Positions 48,905 through 58,722 of a stretch of 64,000 bases of DNA are shown one piece after another. The position numbers and the translations under genes were made by a program. Where the stretch lies: NCBI GenBank assembly GCA_910575555.1, contig CAJTFX010000003.1, forward strand, positions 242,622 to 306,621, in the 5' to 3' direction. The stretch comes from Lachnospiraceae bacterium (GTDB lineage: Bacteria; Bacillota; Clostridia; Lachnospirales; Lachnospiraceae). The notes below the pieces were generated by a model. The model saw only the letters and a list, made by a program, of their open reading frames with translations. It ran no database searches and was not told where the DNA came from. Every line of letters begins with the position of its first letter. Position 1 is the stretch's first letter.

Positions 48905-49225
48905 ATGGCAACGAATACAGCGAAAGGTGCAGAAAAGAAGAATACTCGCACAATTACTTTCAAAAACAATGAACATAAGGATTTTTATAAGGAATATCTG
49001 CAGAAGTGCAGATACCAGGATGTGTACCATAAAGCATTGATATACTGTCTTGGGATTAGCCGTGATACAAGGGAAAATGTAGACAGGATTTATGATTTTC
49101 AGACAGGATGCGTGAAAACAGAGTGCCTGCAGGAAGGGTGGCAGACCAGCGGAAGTGCAAAAATTGTACGGATGGCGTTTAATCTCTATTGCAATGAAAC
49201 GCCGAGTGTGGTCAGTAGTGGATGA
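48905..49225 (+). CDS. DUF6075-like protein, probably truncated
   Basis: A 106-residue protein with FKNNEHKDFYKEYLQKCRYQ and VDRIYDFQTGCVKTECL segments, similar to DUF6075 proteins I recall from clostridial mobile elements. Function unknown. GGAGG upstream of the ATG. It ends abruptly after NLYCNETPSVVSSG, where family members continue, and the following DNA encodes a different protein's C-terminus in another frame. A deletion fusing two genes is the likely cause. Confidence 0.6.
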   Translation: MATNTAKGAEKKNTRTITFKNNEHKDFYKEYLQKCRYQDVYHKALIYCLGISRDTRENVDRIYDFQTGCVKTECLQEGWQTSGSAKIVRMAFNLYCNETPSVVSSG

Positions 49226-49640
49226 GGGTGGCCGGCTGGTTGTGGATAGAGTATATCATGGATTTGACCAGTCCGTGCAACAGCAGATCAAAGATTACCT
49301 CAATCCATTACAGCAGAAAGAGCCAGTGCAACAAGAATTACCATCCAGGCAGAATGGCATCCCCTTTGGGGCAGATGTGCTATCCGACAGTAACCAGAAA
49401 AAAACGCTTCTTGAAAATTGGCAGAAGTATATGGAAAATGGTGAATATCTCCGCAGTATCGAAAGTGGGGAAGAGCAGAATTATAGTTTTATTGATGGGA
49501 ATAAAAACAACAGTAAAAAGAAAACTGGCAGGCAGTCCGTTTTGAAAAAGCTGCGGCAGAAACAGGCAGAGATTACAAAGCGAAGCGGAAAGCCCCAACA
49601 ACAAATGCCAGCAGCGGATATGGAGCGTAGACGGAAATAA
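49215..49640 (+). pseudogene. C-terminal remnant of an unidentified mobile-element protein
   Basis: Encodes a hydrophilic tail with RVYHGFDQSVQQQIKDYL, ENWQKYMENGEYLRSI and a Lys/Arg/Gln-rich end (KLRQKQAEITKRSGK). It has no ribosome-binding site at a suitable start. It resembles C-terminal ends of large YodL/antirestriction-type proteins in such elements; I could not name it. It is out of frame with the DUF6075 gene immediately before it. Confidence 0.45.
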
Positions 49641-49641
49641 G

Positions 49642-49686
49642 AAAAAGGAGAAGTGTCTGGCATGTAGCCAGGAGCTTCTCCTTTTT
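49642..49686. terminator. Bidirectional terminator
   Basis: AAAAAGGAGAAG (49642-49653) with CTTCTCCTTTTT (49675-49686) and a small CTGG/CCAG inner stem, between convergent genes. A and T runs on both sides serve both strands. Confidence 0.85.
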
Positions 49687-49725
49687 CATGCTATTAGAGA
49701 ACAATAACAAGATTTAATATTTGGG

Positions 49726-50532
49726 CTAAATCTGTTGTGTTTCCTTTAAGTGGTTTATTTCTGCCAATGGAAGGTTGGTAATCTCCGCAATCTCTTCGGG
49801 GGTATCTTTCCCCCTGACGATCAAGCGGAGGGCAAAATCCTTTGTTGTTTCCAATGCGGTTTCATTCCGCATTTCTTCTAACATGCGACACATAATCAAC
49901 ACTCCTTTCTCATCGCTTTTAAAGTAGCGTACCCTGTCAGCCAGTATCTTATAATTCATATCAGACGGGTCGGTGCATGAGAAATCATGCATGAGCCGTC
50001 CCAAGGTAGTTTCATCCTGAATCTGTGAATTTACATAAATAATATGGGCATCATCCCCAAAATAATTCCCGGTTTCTTCTACGACACGGTTGATATGGTA
50101 GAGGGGAAGCCCGGACTCCATCACATCGTTTTCTGTAATGAAAATGACAAAGGATTCTGGAAGCCTCTCATATTTATCGCCCGGTTCTGTGACATTCGCA
50201 TCAATCAGGCTGGAATGGTATCTTGCCCGCCTGGAGACTGCGCCCTGGTCACTGCGCTGTATTTCAACATTCAGCACATTGCTAGCGCTGTCGATAGCAA
50301 ATATATCAAGCCTTGCAGAACGTCCTTGGAGGTTCTTCATATTATGTTGAGAATGCACTTCTATTACTTTCAAATCATCTATCTTTAATATGATACGCAG
50401 TAACAGCTCCACACATTCAATATCTTCAAACACTTTCGTGCAGAAATCATCATCCAATAGCCGAAAATTTTTCAGCCGTTGAAGATCTTCCTGCCGCTTC
50501 TGGCTGTATTGTAATCCGTTAGCGGTATTCAT
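49726..50532 (-). CDS. Rpn-family PD-(D/E)XK nuclease/transposase-like protein
   Basis: A 268-residue protein with the PD-(D/E)XK core visible as RLDIFAIDSASNVLNVEIQRSD (Asp, then Glu-x-Gln) around residue 75-95, preceded by a helical region and followed by a C-terminal helical tail. The Rpn/PDDEXK-2 family promotes DNA recombination or acts as nuclease; several members have been linked to phage defence. GGAAAGG precedes the ATG. It sits alone in element A between terminators. Confidence 0.8.
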   Translation of the reverse strand: MNTANGLQYSQKRQEDLQRLKNFRLLDDDFCTKVFEDIECVELLLRIILKIDDLKVIEVHSQHNMKNLQGRSARLDIFAIDSASNVLNVEIQRSDQGAVSRRARYHSSLIDANVTEPGDKYERLPESFVIFITENDVMESGLPLYHINRVVEETGNYFGDDAHIIYVNSQIQDETTLGRLMHDFSCTDPSDMNYKILADRVRYFKSDEKGVLIMCRMLEEMRNETALETTKDFALRLIVRGKDTPEEIAEITNLPLAEINHLKETQQI

Positions 50533-50598
50533 TGCGCTACCAGTCCTTTCCTGAACTTAAATCGTGTATGGCAGACATTCCCTGCAAGTGGGATTTTT

Positions 50599-50811
50599 TT
50601 AAAATCGGTTGTCATCATCAAAATGCTCCATGATGTCCTCCACCCTGCAGTGAAGGATGTTACAGAGCCTGTCTATTGTGTTCACTTCCACATTTTTGTT
50701 ATGCCTTAACCTGTTAAGCTGTGAGCGGTTGATGTTGTGGCGTGTGTAAAGGTCATACTGTGTCACGCCCTTTTCCTTCATGGTTGCCCATAGTCGGTCA
50801 TACGTTATCAT
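50599..50811 (-). CDS. XRE/Cro-type helix-turn-helix regulator
   Basis: A 70-residue HTH_3-like protein (VTQYDLYTRHNINRSQLNRL, then NTIDRLCNILHCRVEDIM). ATG at 50811 has AAAGG upstream; a TTG at 50832 would add 7 residues. Common small regulator of mobile elements; probably represses mobilization genes. Confidence 0.8.
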   Translation of the reverse strand: MITYDRLWATMKEKGVTQYDLYTRHNINRSQLNRLRHNKNVEVNTIDRLCNILHCRVEDIMEHFDDDNRF

Positions 50812-50926
50812 CTTATTTTCGCCTTTATTCAAATGTTGCTTGTATTACCTCTATTATCCATGTAAAATTGTCTAAACAATAGTGTTCGCATAATGACACT
50901 AAAAATACAGGAAAGGTGGACAGAAA

Positions 50927-51085
50927 ATGAAAAGGGAAGGGATTAAGAAAAAGCTGGATCAATGGAAGGAGGTATTATATGAGAGGATAGTTGATGGCGT
51001 GAAGCACAGGGGGATATGCTGCCTTCTGGCTTTTATGGCACTGATCAGCTTCATCTGGTATGCGAAAGAAAAATATCCAGAATGA
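50927..51085 (+). CDS. Small single-pass membrane protein, 52 residues
   Basis: From the ATG at 50927 (GGTGG 7 nt upstream) it encodes a Lys-rich N-terminus (MKREGIKKKLDQWKEVLY), one hydrophobic segment (GICCLLAFMALISFIWYA) and a short KEKYPE end. Not recognised; such tiny membrane proteins are usual in mobilizable elements. Confidence 0.5.
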   Translation: MKREGIKKKLDQWKEVLYERIVDGVKHRGICCLLAFMALISFIWYAKEKYPE

Positions 51086-51124
51086 AAAGAGGCACATTCG
51101 GGAGTTCCTGATGTAGTGAGCAGT

Positions 51125-51442
51125 ATGTCCGTCAATAATGCCCATCATTTGAAATTGATAGCCAATAGAAGTCGAATTGAGGACAAGGAGGAATTTGCAA
51201 GAGAAATCATCCATATGTGCCAGGACAATTCGTTCCATTCCATCCGGTTCTTGACGGATATAAACGGCTATCCCTTAGAACTTAATATATTGGTATATTT
51301 GAACCGGAAAGAATTGGAGGAAGGGGAATCAGTCTTTGAAATAGAATTTTCTACGGATGATTTTAGCGGGGAATACGATATAAAAAATGATGCGGATAAG
51401 TTTCGCCTTTATCTGGATAGGGAAGAAATTGATTTTTATTAA
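51125..51442 (+). CDS. Hypothetical protein of element A
   Basis: About 105 residues, acidic, no membrane segment (LIANRSRIEDKEEFAREIIH, then EIEFSTDDFSGEYD). Not recognised. The start is uncertain: a GTG at 51116 and an ATG at 51125 are both preceded by GGGAG at a distance. It converges on the relaxase gene. Confidence 0.5.
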   Translation: MSVNNAHHLKLIANRSRIEDKEEFAREIIHMCQDNSFHSIRFLTDINGYPLELNILVYLNRKELEEGESVFEIEFSTDDFSGEYDIKNDADKFRLYLDREEIDFY

Positions 51443-51521
51443 TACAAAATGAAAAATTGTAGCCGGACGGATTTTATTGTTCAAATCCATCCGGCAATAG
51501 AATAATGATCAGATGTAGGCA

Positions 51522-53183
51522 TTAAGAAATGTCTGTGTTTTTCTGCTTTTTGGGCTGTTGGATGCATGGATGCCCTAAAATCTTATCAACGTTGGAACAG
51601 ACGGTATTTAATTCTTTCTTATAGTCCTTGTAATAGTGGTAGGTTTTTTGCGCTTCTATTTTTTGCTGAAGGAGTTTTTCTTTTTCCGCTTTCAGCAGTT
51701 TCATAGAGGGGAGCTTCCCTTCTGCAGACTGTTCTTTCAGAAATTTCCGTGCAGTTTCATAGAGGGCAATTTCTGTCAGGTGCTCCTGCCGGAACCGTCC
51801 TTTGTGTTTTGATTTACAAAACTGTTGGTAGACAGATTTGTTGGCGAGGTACTGTCCCGTATAATGAATTTGTTCATTCAATGCACGTAGTTTATCTTCT
51901 ATAGATTTCAAATTCTTTCTGGAATTTGAGGCATGGTTTTTAATCTCTGTGTAAGAATCATCTAAAGAATCTCTTGTATTGTAACCATGTTCCTGTATGT
52001 AAGTGACAGTCTTAGCCATTTCCTTTAGGTTGGAAAGTTTTACTTTATTGGCGTAGACAGAATTTTGCTGTGCCTTTACACAATTTTGTAGGTCTATAAC
52101 AAGTCGCAGGTCTGATTTGATAAACTGAATCGCTATGGGTTCTTCCTGCAATGAATTAGGATGCTGAATTGCAGGCGGTTTTGCTTTATTATGGTATTCA
52201 TCTGAAAGCGTTTTCTTCTTTGGGCTTTCTTTTTTGGTGGCATGTTCTTCAAAACGTTTTAACAGATAAGCCTCATCATAATGTGTGCCGAGCATCCTTC
52301 CGGTAATGTGCTTGTTCCGTTCCGGGTGAAGGTAACTGAACCGGCCACGGCTGATTTTAAGCTGAACTTTATATTTTTCCAAAAGGATTCGTTGAAATTC
52401 ATCCGGATTACTGGCTGTGTCTGCAACAGCGTCAATGGACTTTCGGAGATAGTCTTTCTGCGTCTGGAATGTAGTATTCCGTGGGGTAACGCCATCGGCA
52501 AGCATTTGTTTGTTGGATTTGTCCATGTTTTCCTGTCCCCGGCGTTTCGCCCAATATTCTTTTTCCGTCACTTTCCTTTCAGCCGGAGTGAGTAAGTCTA
52601 CCTGATGCAGATTTTCGCGATGGCATATATCCATGACAGACTGCTTCAAGTGAACGAGATAATTTTTTGTAAGGTGGTGTTTGTTCCCGGCACGGGAATC
52701 GCTGGCTCGCTCCATAAAATCCTGCCGTTCCACATCATATTTCCGCAGACTGTTGATGACAATATGCACATGAATGTTGCCGCTTCTATTATGCCCATCC
52801 ATATGTGTACAGACGAGAGCCTGGTGTCCGGGGAAGTTCTTCTTAGCATATTCTATACCAAGCTGCTGCGCCCGTTTCCTGGTCAGTCCCCGGTCTATGG
52901 CATCTTGTGGATCAAAGCTGATGATGTAGTGGTGGGCTTTAATCTCACGGTAGTCCAGGTTCTTTTTCCATTTATCATTCAATTCCTGACACTCGACGTC
53001 AAAAGTGGAGGAATGGCAGTTAATCCCGTCCAGATAATATTCCTCACGCAGTATTTTATTCCATGCATTATCTAAAATGGATTTTTGCGTAAGCTCGTCA
53101 TGCTGGAACATCAGATATTCCAGAGTTTTTCCATAATCAGCATTTTTGCTTGCGATATGCTTTAGTATTGCTATGAAAATCAC
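51522..53183 (-). CDS. Relaxase/mobilization nuclease of element A
   Basis: A 553-residue relaxase. The N-terminal nicking domain carries the three-histidine metal site (HMDGHNRSGNIHVHIVINS, about residues 128-145). A long Lys/Glu-rich helical C-terminus follows. It cuts at oriT and pilots single-stranded DNA. The GTG at 53183 overlaps mobC by 47 nt, a typical coupling. No coupling protein or type IV secretion genes are in the window, so transfer would use helper machinery. Confidence 0.88.
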   Translation of the reverse strand: MIFIAILKHIASKNADYGKTLEYLMFQHDELTQKSILDNAWNKILREEYYLDGINCHSSTFDVECQELNDKWKKNLDYREIKAHHYIISFDPQDAIDRGLTRKRAQQLGIEYAKKNFPGHQALVCTHMDGHNRSGNIHVHIVINSLRKYDVERQDFMERASDSRAGNKHHLTKNYLVHLKQSVMDICHRENLHQVDLLTPAERKVTEKEYWAKRRGQENMDKSNKQMLADGVTPRNTTFQTQKDYLRKSIDAVADTASNPDEFQRILLEKYKVQLKISRGRFSYLHPERNKHITGRMLGTHYDEAYLLKRFEEHATKKESPKKKTLSDEYHNKAKPPAIQHPNSLQEEPIAIQFIKSDLRLVIDLQNCVKAQQNSVYANKVKLSNLKEMAKTVTYIQEHGYNTRDSLDDSYTEIKNHASNSRKNLKSIEDKLRALNEQIHYTGQYLANKSVYQQFCKSKHKGRFRQEHLTEIALYETARKFLKEQSAEGKLPSMKLLKAEKEKLLQQKIEAQKTYHYYKDYKKELNTVCSNVDKILGHPCIQQPKKQKNTDIS

Positions 53184-53538
53184 CCGCCATCTTTAAGACT
53201 TCTTTCCTTAAGTCAAATAATTCTGATACACATTGGTTGATACGCTGCCGGATTTCCTGTGAATGGATGCCGCCAGTATTGAAGTATTTTGCTATCTGGT
53301 TCAGGTTGTTGCCGATGTTATGGTACTCGGATGTCAGTTTCTGCAGTTCTGGAATATCCACCCGGAAGTCATAGGTTACGATAACCTTCCCTTTCAGAAG
53401 CTGTTGCCGGATGTAATCCGAACGTGACAGTTTCGCTTCATTTGCCGCATCGGTAATTGTCTGGTACTGTGTCTCTGTCAGCCGGAGGGTGATGTGGTGG
53501 GAACGTGCCAGTTCTTTTTCCTTTTTTGGTCTTGCCAT
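53137..53538 (-). CDS. mobC: MobC-like relaxosome accessory protein of element A
   Basis: A 133-residue protein with an N-terminal ribbon-helix-helix (HHITLRLTETQYQTITDAAN, SRSDYIRQQL) and the MobC signature HNIGNNLNQIAKYFNTGG. It binds oriT and assists the relaxase encoded just downstream with overlapping frames. GGAA precedes the ATG. The presumed oriT lies immediately upstream. Confidence 0.88.
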   Translation of the reverse strand: MARPKKEKELARSHHITLRLTETQYQTITDAANEAKLSRSDYIRQQLLKGKVIVTYDFRVDIPELQKLTSEYHNIGNNLNQIAKYFNTGGIHSQEIRQRINQCVSELFDLRKEVLKMAGDFHSNTKAYRKQKC

Positions 53539-53660
53539 GATGTTCCTTTCTTCGTTAATAGTGTTGAGCCGTGTAGGATGACTGAAAGATATTTTCAGTT
53601 GCTATGCATTTGGAGGAAACTGCTCGTGGCAGATTCCTCAAGTGATACCGGTATTACGCT

Positions 53661-53783
53661 GCGTCCACACTTTGTGTGGACGCCAATCATGCACAAGAGG
53701 TTCCTGTGCGGTTATCGAGGGTATGGGGAAACGAAATCCCCATCCGGATTGACCTGTGTGCAAAAACCTATCAGGGGTTTTTG
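53661..53783. other. Candidate oriT with three hairpins
   Basis: Upstream of mobC are three perfect stems: 53661-53669 with 53675-53683 (9 bp), 53723-53729 with 53737-53743 (7 bp), and 53761-53768 with 53776-53783 (8 bp). Such clusters next to mobC-relaxase genes are typical transfer origins; the nick site cannot be fixed. Confidence 0.55.
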
Positions 53784-54268
53784 TGTCACAGAGGCGAATC
53801 TGGCTCTGCAAGGCGTAGAAGCCCTCTATAAATAAAAGCCAATTTAAGTAGTGTGGTGATACCTGAAAATTAAGAAAAAATATGGCTTTTTACATTCGTG
53901 TGATTGGAACAAAAGGTTCTGACGATCTAAATAGCACAGAGCCGTTAGAAGATTTGCTTGCGGCAGACTACAAAAGGTCATTCAGTAAATTCATACATTT
54001 TACCTTTTGCTGTAGATTGGTGCTTCCGTACATATTAAGAGTAAATAAAACTTTTCAAATCATTATAATAGTATCCAATTTCACAAAAATGTTTTCTAAA
54101 TAATTATCCGATAACATGGAATATATCCGAAAAATTTATGTTCTTGAAAATCTAAAATAGTAACCCAATGCTTTTTCAGAATTAACGAAATGGATGGAAA
54201 TGCAGGTAAATATCTTGTTTAATTATTCATGGGTTAAACCAGATAGGGATAAAAAATAGATATGTATC
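53784..54268. other. AT-rich spacer without recognised genes
   Basis: About 480 bp of increasingly AT-rich sequence. A 73-codon frame at 53882 has no ribosome-binding site or recognisable domain. The junction between the two mobile elements probably lies here. Confidence 0.4.
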
Positions 54269-54294
54269 GGCAGGAGCATAGATTTTCTCCTGCC
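54269..54294. terminator. Hairpin downstream of the element B recombinase
   Basis: GGCAGGAG (54269-54276) pairs with CTCCTGCC (54287-54294), 10 bp past the recombinase end. On the minus strand a T-rich run follows after a short gap. Confidence 0.5.
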
Positions 54295-54304
54295 ACGCCT
54301 ATAT

Positions 54305-55963
54305 TTAGGCGGTTTGACGTTTGGTACGCTGCATATATTCCCGTTCCATTTCCCGCATTTCCTCGTCCGTGGGGATGTCTACAATCCCGACATAGGAATA
54401 GTGGATGTCGATTTGCTGTGTCCGTTTCCCGTCCTTTTTCTCACGCTCATGGACTACGATTTTATCCACAAATGCGTTTAGGACTTCGGGCGTCAGCTCG
54501 TCAATACGGGTGTATTTCTTGGTGACTGCTATCAGCTTGGCGACATTGGTCGCTTCTGTGTCGGCTTCGCTGACCTCGGCTGTCAAGGTTTCAATTTCCT
54601 GCTTTAGCTGTTCCTGCTCGGCTTCATATCCGTCCGACAGCTTATAAAAGCGTTCGTCATTTAGCTTTCCGTTGACATTATCCTCATAGATTTTACGGAA
54701 CAGGCGGTCGAGCTCTTTTATCCGCTTTTCGTCCTTTTCTATCTGTTTCTGCTTTGCGGATAACTCGTATCTGCGTTCTGCAAGGGTGGCGTCAATCTGC
54801 TGTCGGATAAACACACGCTCAAACTGCTGTAAATAGGACAGGAACTGCTGAAGCTGTTTCAGAACTAATTGTTTTAATGCGTCCTCTCAGATATAGTGCT
54901 GCGTACATTCCTTTGCCCTGCTCGTCCTTTTATACATGGAACAGCGGAAATGCGCATATCCGTTTGCCGTGGCTAAGCTGAGTTTCGCCCCGCAGTCGGC
55001 ACAATAGAGCAGCCCCGAAAACATACTTGTCGTTCCGCTTTTGGTCGTTCTGCGTTTGTTCGCCCGTATCATCTGTACTTTTTCCCACATATCCCTGTCA
55101 ATGATGGGAGTATGGGCATCCTCGATATACGTTCGCCTGTCTTTTGTGGTGGGGATGCGTTTCCTGCTCTTAAAGCCTAAACGGGTGGATTTAAAGCTCT
55201 CCGTCACGCCGATATATGCCACATTTTCCAGAATGGATGCAATCATGGACGTCTCCCAGTTATAGGGATGTTCTGATTTTTTTGCAACGCCGATTCCCTT
55301 TGACACTTTGTAAGCTGACGGGGTAAGCGCTTTATCTTCCCAGAGGGCTGTGGCAATGGCTGACACGCCTTTTCCCTGCATACAGAGTGAGAATATCCTG
55401 CGGACGGTTACTGCCGCTTCCTCGTCCACGAGCCAGCGTGTTTTATCGTCTGGATTCCGCAAATACCCATAGGGCGGCGCGCCTAAATGCTCGCCTGTAA
55501 GCCCTTTCGCTTTCTTGACTTCCTTTACCTTTTTGCTCGTGCTTTTGGGATACCATTCGTTGAAAAGGTTGGTAAAGGCGGCAAATTCATTGCTCTCAAG
55601 GCTGCCTGTGTCCACGTTGTCCATGATGGCGATAAACCTCACGCCGGCTTCAGGATAGATGATTTCAGAGTAAGAGCCGACTTCAATATAGTTCCTGCCG
55701 AAGCGTGATAAGTCTTTGACAATAACCGTTTTTACAAGCCCTTTCTCAATGTCCGCCGACATTTCCTTAAAACTTGGGCGGTCGAAATTCGTACCCGTAT
55801 AGCCGTCGTCCACGTAGAATTTCGGGTTAGGGAAACCGTGCTCTTTGGCGTATTTCATCAGATATTCTTTCTGGTTTACAATGCTGTTGCTTTCACCTTC
55901 CCGCCCATCGTCTTGGCTTAATCTACAATACAATGCAGTAAATTCTTCCTGCTGTCTTTTCAT
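54305..55963 (-). pseudogene. Large serine recombinase of element B with an in-frame TGA
   Basis: Reads as one 552-residue serine recombinase (YCRLSQDDG catalytic motif, DLSRFGRNY, zinc ribbon YCADCGAKLS, C-terminal coiled coil) apart from a TGA at 54887-54889. Codons flanking it give TQHYI, stop, EDALKQL, where a CGA or AGA Arg codon would keep the family sequence. ATG at 55963 with GGAG upstream. The stop removes the coiled-coil domain of about 195 residues, so the enzyme is probably inactive in integration. Sequencing error or readthrough are alternatives. Confidence 0.85.
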
Positions 55964-56071
55964 AAAGCTCTCCTTCCCGACAGCAGACACGGTATTGTGA
56001 AGTGTAGGTACAGTGTACCACATCTGCCCATAAACTTCAACGCTTTAAAGCGATAATTCTTCCGCTGCCTG

Positions 56072-56371
56072 TTATTCCCCGTTGTCATCACCCCAATTCT
56101 CATCATAAAATCCATATCCCTGTACGCCACGCCGAAAAATATCCGTAAGCATTACAAGTAAGTCCCTCCCGTCTTTTCGGAAATGGGCGTTGACGGTGAA
56201 TTCCGTGCCGCCGATTTTCTCGGTGAAACTCATCGGCTCTGGGATGCGGACAAGGGGCGTAACGTTCTGGACAGGCGGCAGAGGGGGATATATCTTATCG
56301 GGATTTATCATAGGGGCGTCCTTGTATTCCTCCATAATTGCTTGTATTTCTTCCTCTGACAGTCTGCTCAT
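56072..56371 (-). CDS. tnpW: TnpW-like transposon-encoded small protein
   Basis: A 99-residue protein with the TnpW-type C-terminal motif FTEKIGGTEFTVNAHF followed by a hydrophobic LLVMLTDIF. The role of TnpW in Tn4451-like elements is not well defined. It overlaps the relaxase end by 4 nt and precedes the recombinase, the usual order. Confidence 0.75.
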   Translation of the reverse strand: MSRLSEEEIQAIMEEYKDAPMINPDKIYPPLPPVQNVTPLVRIPEPMSFTEKIGGTEFTVNAHFRKDGRDLLVMLTDIFRRGVQGYGFYDENWGDDNGE

Positions 56372-57732
56372 CGCAATGGTTCCTCCCTCCTGCGGTCTGC
56401 CCTGCCTGCTCTGGCGTTTGTATTTGACCGCTGATTTTCAATCGTGTCGTGGATTTGGTTTAAGCAGTCGTCGATATGGGCAGAGCGTTTCTCAATCCCG
56501 TCTGCATATTTCAGCCGCTTTCTAAGCTCCGTTATCCGCTCCGTCACGCCCTGTTTTTCGGCTCGGAGTGTTTCTTTTTCGGCTGGTGTGGCACGGCGTA
56601 CCTTATTCCGCAAGTGCTGGCGGTAGTCAATCAGTTTATTCATTTCGGTCTGGTTTTTCTCCCTGTCGGCGTGTAAATCGGAAAGAGTGGAGATTCCATG
56701 CTTCGACATATACCTTACCTGTGCGGTAATCTCGTCCAGTTTCCGAAGCTCCTCTTTCATCATCGGGCTTGTCGGCTTGTAGTCCGTGCCTTTTGGGAAT
56801 ATCCCCAACTGATAGCACCAGTAATAATATAACGCTAAGATTCCTGTGGTTTTTTGATGTGGTTTCCATGCGTTTTTGTACTGCTCTGGCATATGCGGGG
56901 AGTAGGAAATTCTTGCTTTATGGTTTCCGTATCGGGAAATCCCGCCTAGGCATGACCGTATGAAATCGGGTGTCAGCCTCTCGTCAAGCGTGTCTAACCT
57001 TGTGAAATGGTTGTACTGCGGCAGCTTCATTTTCCAATGGCTGCCCGAAAAATCAATCTCATATCCCTTGTCGGCAAGGTATTTCATCATGTGCTGAAAA
57101 TCCCTGCTCCCGTTGATTGCTTCTTTTAAATCCTCCCGATAGACATTGTATCGTGTCGGCTTTCCGCTCTTTTCGTCCAGATAAAGCGGTCTTGAGGGGG
57201 CTTTCTTCGGCTTGTCAATTACCGACAGTCCGTACTCTCGGCATAAGCGGTCGGACACTTCCCTTAACCGTTTCTGCTCCGATTTTGAGTAATTATATTT
57301 GCTCCCATCCAGATAGGAAACGGAGTTAAAACAGAAATGACGGTGTAGATGCCCTTTGTCAAGGTGGGTGGCAACAATTATCTGGTATTGATCGCCCCAC
57401 ATTTCCTTTGCCAGTTTCAATCCGATTTCATGGCACTGTTCGGGCGTTGCCTCGTCTGGCTTGAAGCTCTGCTAGCCGTGCCAAGCGATATATCCGCCTG
57501 TCTTTTGGTACTGTTTCTTTGTCAAAATCATCTGCTGTAATGCTGTTTCTTTCAGACAATTGATTGCGGAAACATACTCGCCCTCATTTGTTTTTAATGG
57601 ATTTTTCACATAGGAGAACACGTCAAAAAAATCCTGCATATCTTGATTCGGTACAGTCTTTTCTGGATTTTCCACATAAGAAATCAAGTCTTTTAAGTTC
57701 CCTTTGATGTGCCATAAACTTGTTGTTGCCAT
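56368..57732 (-). pseudogene. Relaxase of element B with an in-frame TAG
   Basis: A relaxase frame of 454 codons interrupted by TAG at 57472-57474. The junction reads GGYIAWHG, stop, QSFKPDE, where relatives have Tyr (TAC or TAT), so one base change explains it. The His motif HLDKGHLHRHFCFNSVSY lies after the stop, so the metal site is lost from any product started at the ATG at 57732. The C-terminal region is Arg/Lys-rich. Paired with MobC just upstream. Confidence 0.85.
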
Positions 57733-57733
57733 A

Positions 57734-58090
57734 TCAGACTGTCCCCTGTTCTGTCAATTCATCTAAGCTAAATCGTTGTGGGAGAGTGGATTCCTGTTGC
57801 AATTCTAAGATAAAATCCTCAATCTCCTTACAGATTTCGGCGGCGGTTGGATAGTCGGGAACACACTTTTTGAAAGCGTCATGCACTTCATAGAGCTTGT
57901 TTAACAGTTCCCAAAACTCGGTTTTAGGCTGTGGCTGCGGGGAGTTTCCCTTGCATAACTGGCGCATAAATTCTGCTGCGGACAGACCGCAGGCGGCGGC
58001 GCACTGCTTTAATTTTTCATGTTCTTCCTCGTTCAATCGGACGGTAATCGGGACATTCCGCACGTCCTTTTCTGATTTTTCTCTGCTCAT
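57734..58090 (-). CDS. mobC: MobC-like relaxosome protein of element B
   Basis: A 118-residue protein with an N-terminal ribbon-helix-helix (VPITVRLNEEEHEKLKQC, then GLSAAEFMRQL) and a C-terminal helical part. GGATTAAGGAAA precedes the ATG. It ends 1 nt before the relaxase start. Appears intact, unlike its partner. Confidence 0.82.
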   Translation of the reverse strand: MSREKSEKDVRNVPITVRLNEEEHEKLKQCAAACGLSAAEFMRQLCKGNSPQPQPKTEFWELLNKLYEVHDAFKKCVPDYPTAAEICKEIEDFILELQQESTLPQRFSLDELTEQGTV

Positions 58091-58132
58091 TTTCCTTAAT
58101 CCTCCAGTCTTAAATTCCTTTCTTCGGGGTAT

Positions 58133-58177
58133 TCAGGGGCTGTCCCCTGAGTTAGTCCATGCCCGCAAGCGGCATGG
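58133..58177. other. Candidate oriT hairpins of element B
   Basis: TCAGGGG (58133-58139) with CCCCTGA (58144-58150), and CCATGCC (58157-58163) with GGCATGG (58171-58177), lie just upstream of mobC, the usual place of a transfer origin. Confidence 0.5.
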
Positions 58178-58660
58178 ATTGGGATTGTGGCTGACACAGT
58201 CCGATGCTCGCTATCTCTGTGGACAACGCCGCAGAGCATTTTTCCTGTGCAGCGGCATTCTTCCATACCTGTCTTACCCGCCGAAAAGAAAATCCTATGT
58301 CCCTGCACCTCCGTTCTGGATTCGTTTTCTCTTGACTTTTGGATAAATGAAAAGCCGCTACACTACACCACGAACGACAGGAGAGATTTCTCCTGCTCGG
58401 ATTCGCAATGCTATGTAACGGCTTTGGGATTCAAAACCTTGCTGCCATACGCCAGCCGAAAAGGGCAGCTTACGTTGGGCGGCGGTCAGCCTTGTCCATT
58501 GGCTGACATTTCATTCTTCCATCTATGTGCTATTTAATTTTCAATCTTCCAATTCCCTCATGGGTATTTTAGAATACCATAGCGGCTGTATCCATGTCAA
58601 GATTTTGGGCAAATTTTTTAGTATTCCCTGTGGACGAGAATTTTATTCATTTAATTTTAA
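58178..58660. other. Spacer between mobC and the sigma fragment
   Basis: About 480 bp with no convincing gene on either strand. A small CAGGAGA/TCTCCTG palindrome at 58378-58395 is the only clear structure. Confidence 0.4.
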
Positions 58661-58691
58661 ATTGGGTGGGGAAATATTATCCCCACCCAAT
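58661..58691 (-). terminator. Terminator downstream of the sigma fragment
   Basis: A perfect 12-bp stem, ATTGGGTGGGGA (58661-58672) with TCCCCACCCAAT (58680-58691) and a 7-nt loop, followed on the minus strand by TTTAAAATTAAA. Confidence 0.75.
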
Positions 58692-58722
58692 AGCCCGCCG
58701 AAAAACCGTCTATCTTAGATGA

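Larger units (their letters stand above)
48653..54240. mobile_element. Mobilizable element A, inserted at the 3' end of the S8 gene
   Basis: Begins where the peptidase sequence stops. Contains DUF6075 and remnant genes, an Rpn-type nuclease, an XRE regulator, a relaxase, MobC and oriT-like hairpins. No recombinase of its own is intact here. The right limit is not defined by the sequence; 54240 is where the next element's recombinase end begins. Confidence 0.5.

Noticed and set aside
53882..54103. 73-codon frame in the AT-rich spacer
   Set aside because: No start signal or domain; composition like non-coding DNA.
54887..54889. In-frame TGA in the recombinase as a selenocysteine codon
   Set aside because: The flanking sequence fits a mutated Arg codon, no SECIS-like hairpin was evident directly after it, and the linked relaxase also has a nonsense codon (TAG).
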